Below, in pieces: positions 57,375-64,000 of a stretch of 64,000 bases of DNA (positions within the stretch are counted from its first letter, which is position 1; every line of letters starts with the position of its first letter). Position numbers and translations under genes: made by a program. The notes below the pieces were generated by a model. That model ran no database searches. It had not been told where the DNA came from and worked only from the letters and a program-made list of their open reading frames with translations. The DNA lies in assembly GCA_039545355.1 (NCBI GenBank), contig BCJJ01000005.1:1487008-1551007 (forward strand). The letters are read 5' to 3'. This stretch comes from Trichosporon coremiiforme. Lineage: Eukaryota; Basidiomycota; Tremellomycetes; Trichosporonales; Trichosporonaceae.

Positions 57375-59196
57375 ATGGGCCGACCAAGCGCAGTCCGGAC
57401 GCTGCTCTGGGGCGAGCGGCCTCAGTGTCGAGCAGAAAGGAAGCTGCTGTTCAAGCTGGACCTCGTCATTCTCGTGAGTACGACGAGATACCGGCGAGCT
57501 GTACCGAATACGACTACGACTCTCTCGCAACCTCGCTGCGCTCGGTTGCTCGCTCGCTCACGCCTAGACCTACTCGTGCATCTCGTTCTGGGTCAACTAC
57601 CTCGACCGCGGCGCGCTCAGCAACGCCTACGTGACGGGCATGAAGGAGGACCTGCGCCTGCACGGGCACCAGTTCAATGTCATCAACACGTGCCTGACTG
57701 TGGGATGTGAGTGGGCTCGAGTCCTGGCCGCCTGTCCCTGTTCGCCTCCTGGCCAGTATCGCCAGTATCTGTCAACTGCTAGCTTTGGACCCAAGTGGAG
57801 GGGAGGAGCAGGAGCAGAAGAAGAAGGAAAAGCAGCAGCGCTGACAGCAGACATCATTGGCCAAGTACCCCACGCGCTCGCGATCCAGGCCGTCCCGCCG
57901 CGTGTCTGGTTTCCGTCCATGGTCATCCTGTGGGGTCTGCTGACGATGATGACAGCAGCAGCGCGGACGTTTGCGCATCTCTGCGTCATACGCTTCTTCA
58001 TGGGTCTAGTCGAGGCGAGCACGTACTCTGGCACGCAATACGTGATCGGCGCCTGGTATCGTCCCGAGGAGATGGGGAAACGCACGGGGCTCTTTGCAGC
58101 CAGCGGGATGGCGGGCACCATGTTCTCTGGCGCGCTTATGGCAGCGATCAACTGCACGCTGGACGGCCGAAGAGGTCTGCCTGGGTGGAAGTGGCTCTGG
58201 ATCATTCTCGGATGCATGACTGTCCCTGTTGGGCTGGTGGGGTATGCCGTGTTTCCGGATCTGCCGGGGACGACGAGAGCGTTCTGGTTGACTGAGAGTG
58301 AGAGGAGGCTCGCGGTGGAGAGACTGCCGAAGCCGCCGGAGAGGAGCGAGGGGCATCGACTGGGGATGGATCTCGCTAGGCGTGTTCTGCTTAGACCAGA
58401 GTTGTGAGTTCACTCCTGTACCCACTCCCCGGCAGACTGGAAGGCATGGCTGACGACCAGTCACACCCTGTCCCTCTTCTGGGTCATCGGCGGCGCGCTC
58501 GAAGCCTTCAGCACGCAGTCCTGCATGCTTTTGTGGATGAAGGCCGTGGGCCGCTTCACTCGAGAGCAGAACAACACGTATCCCCTCGGCGTGATGGCCG
58601 TCGGCATTGTCGCGACACTGCTGACCTCGGTCGGCATAGACGCCAGCGGGAAGCACATGGTCTGGGGCTTTGCGGCGTGCGCGCTCCAGATCGCAGCTTG
58701 CGGGATGTTGATCGCGCCGGGGTTAAAGGACGGGGGCGTGTTTGCGGCGTATTGTACGTGGACATGAGATAGCAGGCAGAGCTAATGAAAGACCTCGCCG
58801 GAACCGCATACATGATCCAACCCGTCTGCTTCACATGGGCGAACAAGATTCTCCTCCGCACGGGAGACGAAGCAGCGAGAGCCGTGACGCTGTACGCGAT
58901 GAATGGCGCGAGTTCGGTCCTGTGAGTATCCCTCCGACGTGTGCACGTGCATTGTCAATCTCAGCTTTACGTTCTGGGGCATCATTCTGTACCCCGTCCC
59001 CGACGCTGACAACTTGTTTCGCAAGGGCACGATAGCCATGTTCGTCGTCAGCGGTCTGCTCGCTGTTTGGATCGTAGTCGTGTGGTACCTCGAGGAATGG
59101 GTGCTGAGACGGGTCCCGCCGCCCTCGAAGGAGGAGCCGGTCGTTGAGATTGAGGCCACGGGGAAGGAATCCGACCCATCGATTGTCAAGGTATAG
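57375..59196 (+). CDS. MFS transporter, Dal5/Liz1 anion:cation symporter type
   Basis: Plasma-membrane proton symporter of the allantoate/pantothenate permease family. Exons 57375-57473, 57568-57706, 57851-58403, 58461-58753, 58792-58921 and 58965-59196 give 481 residues and about 12 membrane segments. Diagnostic pieces are RKLLFKLDLVIL before TM1, WVNYLDRGALSNAYV at TM1-2, FFMGLVEASTYSGTQYVIG and WYRPEEMGKRTGLFAASGM. The acceptor at 58460 (CTGACGACCAG) was chosen because it alone keeps the frame. Members move organic anions such as allantoate, pantothenate and nicotinate; MurNAc and lactate are also carboxylates, so import of MurNAc-type acids is a reasonable inference from the divergent pairing with AnmK. 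Confidence 0.87.
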
Positions 59197-59595
59197 AGCC
59201 ATCAGTGCATAGAGTCAATCATCCACGTTTATCTTCAGTTATCAGGCATCAGTCATCAGTCATCAGAAAGTTCGGTAGAACCATTTCACATAGAACTCAC
59301 GCTGTACATTAGAGTCCGGGGCATGCATGTTGACACACACCTGTACTTGCTTCTGAGCATAGGCCGTATCGGTCGTCAGTGTGGTTGAGTGAGTCATGCA
59401 CGAGTCGTCGTCAGCGGGCAATCACCCGCGCATGCGCTGAGCAAGCCAGATCTCACTGATGACAATCGGCGAATACCCGAGCATACGACCGAATGTAGCC
59501 GGTGTCTTCCCGCCGGGTACAAAACCCCGACCTCGCCCTCCTCCAGTGACGACATTCCACTTGACCCCCAGACTTGCTCCCACCACTCGCACACC
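59197..59595. other. Spacer before the nitronate monooxygenase gene
   Basis: This 399-bp stretch contains short ATCAGTCATCAGTCATCAG repeats (about 59249-59267). The nitronate monooxygenase frame extends back to 59389, but conservation begins at the later Met. Confidence 0.45.
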
Positions 59596-60648
59596 ATGAG
59601 CTCCGCCTTCATCAAGCAGCTCGGCCTCAAGTACCCCCTGATCCAGGCGCCCATGGCGGGTGTCACGACGCCCGCGCTCGCGGCTGCCGTCTCGAACGCT
59701 GGTGCTCTCGGATCCCTCGGTCTTGGCGCATCCAACCCCGCCGCGGCCCGCAAGGCGATCCAGGAGACGCGCTCGCTCACGAGCAAGCCTTTCAACGTCA
59801 ACTTTTTCGTGCACGTCGACCCCCAGCCCAATCCCGCCCAGGACTCAAAGTGGATCGCGGCGCTCGAGCCCGAACTCACTCGGCTCGGCGGCACCCCGCC
59901 CAAGGACCTGAAGACGATCTACGCCTCCTTCGCGACCGATAGCGACATGCTCGCCGTCGTGCTCGAGGAGAAGCCGCCCATCGTCAGCTTCCACTTCGGC
60001 CTTCCACCGAGCGCCACTATCAAGAAGCTGAAGGAGAAGGGGATCGTGCTCCTAGCGTCCGCGACGAGCGTGGACGAGGCACAGGCGATTGAGCAAGCGG
60101 GATGCGACGCCATCGTCGCACAGGGCTGGGAGGCGGGAGGACACCGCGGCATCTTCGACCCGACCGGTGCCGACGAGCGCCTCTCTACGCTCGACCTGCT
60201 CGCCAAGCTCAAATCTGCCGTCAAGCTCCCCCTCATCGCGGCCGGCGGGATCATGAACGGCGCCGAGGCGAAGACGGCGCTGGACGCCGGAGCCGCCGCC
60301 GTGCAGATGGGCACGGCGTTCGTGCCCTGCCCCGAATCCAGTGCCGATGCGGACTACAAGGCGCTCCTCCTCTCGGCGCCGCAGACGCACATGGTCGATG
60401 TCATCTCGGGCCGCCCTGCGCGCTCCCTCGAGAACAACTGGACCGCGCTCCAGGGCAAGCATGACGGCAGCGTTGCGGATTACCCCAACGCGTACGACCT
60501 CGGCAAGCAGGTTGTTGCTGCCGCGAAGAAGAAGGGAGAGAAGGGGTGGGGCGTCTGCTGGTCAGGCATGGGACACAAGAAGTCGAGGGAGATGCCGGCT
60601 GCCGAGCTCGTTCAGACGATTGCGGAGGAGGCGGGATGGGCGCAGTGA
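59596..60648 (+). CDS. Nitronate monooxygenase (2-nitropropane dioxygenase family)
   Basis: FMN-dependent oxidation of alkyl nitronates, a detoxification role in fungi. Single exon, 350 residues. The TIM-barrel starts at YPLIQAPMAGVTTPALAAAVSNAG; AQGWEAGGHRG carries the active-site His of the family, and LIAAGGIMNGAEAKTALDAGAAAVQMGTAF is the FMN phosphate site. Start chosen at MSSAFIKQLG because the upstream 69 codons lack family similarity. It lies just outside the muramate cluster and has no known link to it. Confidence 0.92.
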   Translation: MSSAFIKQLGLKYPLIQAPMAGVTTPALAAAVSNAGALGSLGLGASNPAAARKAIQETRSLTSKPFNVNFFVHVDPQPNPAQDSKWIAALEPELTRLGGTPPKDLKTIYASFATDSDMLAVVLEEKPPIVSFHFGLPPSATIKKLKEKGIVLLASATSVDEAQAIEQAGCDAIVAQGWEAGGHRGIFDPTGADERLSTLDLLAKLKSAVKLPLIAAGGIMNGAEAKTALDAGAAAVQMGTAFVPCPESSADADYKALLLSAPQTHMVDVISGRPARSLENNWTALQGKHDGSVADYPNAYDLGKQVVAAAKKKGEKGWGVCWSGMGHKKSREMPAAELVQTIAEEAGWAQ

Positions 60649-61550
60649 GCGTCCGGCCCAGTGCTCCCTCACTGATGTGGAGGTGAAAGCTCACTTCCTG
60701 GGCTCAATGGCTCCGGCAGCGTTAGGAGCGCGCCGACGCTCTTGCAATGCCTGCTGACCATCAGGCCCTCTTGGGTGGAGGCGGTCACGATAAGGAGTGG
60801 AACGCACGACATCGGGCGACATGTACCTACATAGATCAATGCATTACAGCTGTTCCGCTGATTCATTTGCAGCATAGGAGTTGAAGGAGGATGTGCCAGG
60901 GGCACCGACGGACTGCGCAGGCTTACGGAGTGTATGGGGGTGGTGCGTCTGCGAGCACCTCCAGTCCATCATCATGTGGCTGCTCCGTGTGATGCGGAAT
61001 GAACTCCCAGACTACCTTTTCCTGGTATCCCTTGCAGACTAGCGTCTCCTTCGCAAGAACGGCGATCTCCTATCCTGGCGGAGGTTCTGGACTTCCTTGG
61101 AGCTCTCAGAAGCGTTCGCTATCTTGGCAGCGCGGAACGTAGTCGTCGAGGTTTCCAACGGTGGTTGGTGTGGTGCTGGTGCCTATTGTACTTGGTCAGG
61201 ACGCATGTCCCTTTACAGAATGTCGCATCGCTCCGGGTGCGAGTAGGCTTTAGGAGCAGAATATGCAATAGAGGACGGCAGAACCAGGACTGACAGCCGA
61301 GTGAGAGCGTCCCGACTATGGACAGGGACGATGGATGGGAATCGAAATGCCCCACTCGCGTCACTCAGCGTTCTCCGGTGCGATTGTGGGCCGCTAAGCT
61401 AATGCGTCTATCTCACTGTGCCTCGGCTGACTGCCCGCTGCTGGCTATTGAATTCTGCCACATGGAGAACCTTTGGCCAGCACACGATGCCACACAAGTC
61501 CGACATGCTACATCAATTCATCAGGCTAGGGTACAACTAACAATACAACA
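60649..61550. other. Convergent spacer, 0.9 kb
   Basis: Lies between the 3' ends of the nitronate monooxygenase and the next minus-strand gene. Nothing recognised. Confidence 0.45.
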
Positions 61551-62903
61551 CTACTCGCTGCAGGCACTGTCGTAAGAGTTCCTCGGAGAGCCCCAGCTCG
61601 AACTAGCCCTGGAGCTCGCGCGCGAGCTCGACTCAGCGCTCGAACACCCGGAACAACTTCCGCCGGCGTCATCGTAGCTGGGCGGAGCATAGGGCGGGGG
61701 TGGGGGCTCAAACCTGCCTGGGGTAGAGTACGCCGCTCCGCGCATCTTGGGCAGGGCCTCGAGGGAGAGTTCGGGATCGACGCCCTTGAACTCGAGCATG
61801 TCCCACATCAACCCCTCAATGTCCGTGTACGCGTCCTCGACCTCTGGGATGCGCTCGGCTTCCTTCATGTTGACGACCTTGGCGGCACGGAAGGCGTAGT
61901 CATCCAGCTGTCCGCCGGGTGCACGGTGCGTCAGCGAGCAGCCCGGGAATCGGACTCCGCGACTGCTCGTGTCGAGCCCCGTGCGCGGCCAGCGCGAGGG
62001 GAGTCGCCCCGCATTCTCTATCTCGGACAGCGCCTCGAGGTAGTCGCCGAACAGATACGTGCCCCAGAAGAGGCGGTACTGGGTGCTCTGCCAGGTGGCG
62101 CGGAGGCGCTTGATCGTATCGCCGAAGCGCTCCTCGAACTCGGCCTCGCGGCCAACCGGCGGAGACGTCGGGACATGGTACAGCACGTCCATGCCGAAGG
62201 ACCAGAAGCGGTGCCACTCCTGCACGAGCCGGCCGAAGGCCGCGCACAGCTCTGAGCGTGTGCAGTGCTGCTGCCGAATCGTCCAGATAGGCGACGTAGG
62301 AGTCGACGTTGGTGTGGCTGACGTACCGGGGGCGGGCGAACTGGCCTCAGCCACAGGGGTCGACGCCGGGGGTGTCGGGGGTGTTGACGTTGAGGGTGCC
62401 GCGACTGTGCTCGATTCGACGTATCCGGCGTCCTCGTACACGAATGATGTCAGATACACAGGTTCTCGGGGGCGGAACGCGTTCAGCAGACGCCGCGCCG
62501 CACCCTGGGACGTGCTGGGCGCGGAGAGGTAGTATGCGACCGTGTCTGGGTGCGACGCCGTGCGCGCCGTGCCGCCGGCAGGGTCCGCACGCGAGTCGGA
62601 GGCACGAGCGGCGTGGGTGGTATCGGCGGTGGAAGCGGAACGTGAGTGGCAAAAGGAAGAAGTGGAGGCCGCCGCGGTGGGGGCCGAAGTGGGGGCGGAG
62701 GTCGAGTCGGAGCGAGAGTCGGAGTGCAGCGCTAAGCTGAGCGAGTGGTGTTGTCGGCGTATCACGTGCGCGCTCTCGATCCCAGAGTCAAACGGTGACG
62801 GCTTCAGCACAAAGTCGGCGGGATAATGCCAGTGCGGGTACGCGTCGAGATATTTGACTTTTGGTCGGGGGCGGGGTGCTGGTCCGGCAGCGAGGGCGTT
62901 CAT
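61551..62903 (-). CDS. Uncharacterised protein with Ser/Thr/Ala-rich insert
   Basis: Not recognised. Single exon, 450 residues from MNALAAGPAPRPRPKVKYLD. Three ordered-looking pieces are seen: an aromatic N-terminal patch (KYLDAYPHWHYPADFVLKPSPFD, about 16-38), a segment around VAYYLSAPSTSQGAARRLLNAFRP (about 123-147), and a Trp-rich helical core (about 210-300: FGRLVQEWHRFWSFGMDVLY, then ATWQSTQYRLFWGTYLFGDY). These are separated by low-complexity Ser/Ala/Thr/Pro stretches, and the tail is Pro/Tyr- then Ser-rich. No signal peptide or membrane segment. An intact long frame and codon use support a real gene. Confidence 0.7.
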   Translation of the reverse strand: MNALAAGPAPRPRPKVKYLDAYPHWHYPADFVLKPSPFDSGIESAHVIRRQHHSLSLALHSDSRSDSTSAPTSAPTAAASTSSFCHSRSASTADTTHAARASDSRADPAGGTARTASHPDTVAYYLSAPSTSQGAARRLLNAFRPREPVYLTSFVYEDAGYVESSTVAAPSTSTPPTPPASTPVAEASSPAPGTSATPTSTPTSPIWTIRQQHCTRSELCAAFGRLVQEWHRFWSFGMDVLYHVPTSPPVGREAEFEERFGDTIKRLRATWQSTQYRLFWGTYLFGDYLEALSEIENAGRLPSRWPRTGLDTSSRGVRFPGCSLTHRAPGGQLDDYAFRAAKVVNMKEAERIPEVEDAYTDIEGLMWDMLEFKGVDPELSLEALPKMRGAAYSTPGRFEPPPPPYAPPSYDDAGGSCSGCSSAESSSRASSRASSSWGSPRNSYDSACSE

Positions 62904-64000
62904 TGTTGTTGTTTGTTGTTCGCGACTTGGCTTCGGCTCTGCAGCTAGTCGTCGTGGTCGAGTCGTGTGTGTCGCCTGTGAGAGGTATGGTTATGTCTAG
63001 CACTGTGGTGCTGGCAAGTTCTTGTTCTTCAGAGACGGGCGTCACCTGCACCGGAGCTCTTATGTATCCTACGCTGCGGCTCGTAGATTCCCCGTTTGAT
63101 GCGGTGCTCCCCTGGCAACCTGAGCTGCGGCGCCGCGCACACGCGTTGCTCCTCCCTGCTCCTCTCCCCTCTCATTCCTGACGAAACGAACACATGAGAT
63201 ACCCACAAACCACACGTTTCGATCTGACGTTTATCGGTCCCCCAAGTCCGCGACAATAGCGCTTAGTCAGATTACCATAACCCTTGATTTGTTTTGGCCT
63301 AGTGCTTAGTCACGGACCCTGCCGCCGCATACCCTTTGCACTCCTCCGTATGATTCTCCGTAGCCTGGCGTCGCGTTCGACTCACTCGGCAGATCTTGAT
63401 CATCGCATACGTCGAATCGCCGCACTTTAGCTCAGTCAGCAACGAGCCTGGCCAAAGCGCCAAGCAGGAGGGTCTGCATGTAAGCCCACCGCGGCCCGAG
63501 TCCAGAGCGAGAGCCTGTGCGAACGCCGCAGGCCGATCAGCCGACACTGAGCGAGGGGAAGGACTCTGCGACGCTGCGCCGCTGGGCCTTGCGTTGGCGC
63601 CTCCCCGTTTCGTGCCAACATGTAACGCTGGCGCGATCACAGATTGCCCGTGCTCCATGCTCTGCCGTAGCGGTTCCTGCGGGGACCACTTGGTGGATCG
63701 GTGGCGACCAGCATCGTGTTTTTCGAGTTTTCACTACAGATACCCTAGACGCCTCCAAGGATCCCAGGGTGTCGTAACGATGGACCCGCTGGCGCCAGGT
63801 GCCTTATCCGACGAGTGCTGCGGGAATCCGAAGCCAGCGCTAGGATAGCTAGGATAGCCTCTCTGCGACGCTGCGAAGGACGCAGTCGGAGCTGCGGCCC
63901 CTGCAACGTCTCGTGATCGGCGTGAGGAACCAAGTGGGCAGGAAGAAGGTGTCACGAGTTGTTATGTTGGAGCCGGCCGGTCAGGCCGATCAAAAGCCCG
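62904..64000. other. Right-end region, no gene recognised
   Basis: Promoter side of the preceding gene and about 1 kb beyond. Short frames only; a sequence resembling a tRNA A box (TTAGCTCAGTCAGC, 63428-63441) has no matching B box. A gene may continue beyond the edge. Confidence 0.4.

Noticed and set aside
45024..59196. Bacterial contamination as source of MurQ and AnmK
   Set aside because: Both genes contain spliceosomal introns with the same signals as neighbouring fungal genes and are embedded between typical fungal genes.
63420..63520. tRNA-like A box at the right end
   Set aside because: D-arm bases pair, but no anticodon stem or T arm follows.

Overview
The window looks like a gene-dense nuclear segment of a basidiomycete, most likely an oleaginous Tremellomycete yeast of the Trichosporonales type. 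That placement is inferred: the DNA is GC-rich, nearly every gene is spliced at GTGAGT/GTAAGT donors with CTGAC/CTAAC branch sites just before the acceptor AG, ATP-citrate lyase is one fused polypeptide (two subunits in ascomycetes), and there is a Zn2Cys6 regulator. I assembled 21 protein-coding genes by hand; every join keeps the reading frame. No rRNA, convincing tRNA, transposon or CRISPR array was seen.

Left part (1-36 kb): a truncated MFS sugar transporter (-), a SEC2-like Rab exchange factor (-), ATP-citrate lyase (-), arginyl-tRNA--protein transferase ATE1 (-), a TPR protein (+), a small charged protein (-), an ACSS3-like acyl-CoA synthetase ending in AKL (-), a seven-exon flavin-reductase-domain protein (-), decapping subunit DCP1 (-), a Nudix CoA diphosphatase (+), an uncharacterised acidic protein (-), a GFA-domain protein (+) and an ACAD10/11-type acyl-CoA dehydrogenase (-). 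Middle (38.9-44.9 kb): delta-9 desaturase OLE1 (+), carrying 20 ambiguous bases of which 19 are at codon third positions, then a HUL5/UBE3C-type HECT ligase (+). ATP-citrate lyase, the acyl-CoA synthetase, CoA diphosphatase, acyl-CoA dehydrogenase and desaturase all handle acetyl-CoA or acyl-CoA, which suits a lipid-accumulating yeast.

Right part (45.0-59.2 kb) is the most striking region. Six consecutive genes form what looks like a bacterial-type muramic-acid salvage cluster in a fungus: an UNC93-like transporter (-), a BadF/NAGK-type amino-sugar kinase (+), an N-acetylmuramic acid 6-phosphate etherase MurQ (-), a Zn2Cys6 transcription factor (-), an anhydro-N-acetylmuramic acid kinase AnmK (-) and a Dal5/Liz1-type transporter (+). 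MurQ and AnmK keep the expected catalytic residues and carry introns, so they are eukaryotic genes and not contamination. Predicted flow: imported anhMurNAc, MurNAc or GlcNAc is phosphorylated (AnmK, kinase), MurQ cleaves MurNAc-6-P to GlcNAc-6-P plus D-lactate, and the products enter amino-sugar and central metabolism. NagA/NagB equivalents are not in the window.

The right edge has a nitronate monooxygenase (+), an uncharacterised low-complexity protein (-), and about 1.1 kb with no recognised gene.
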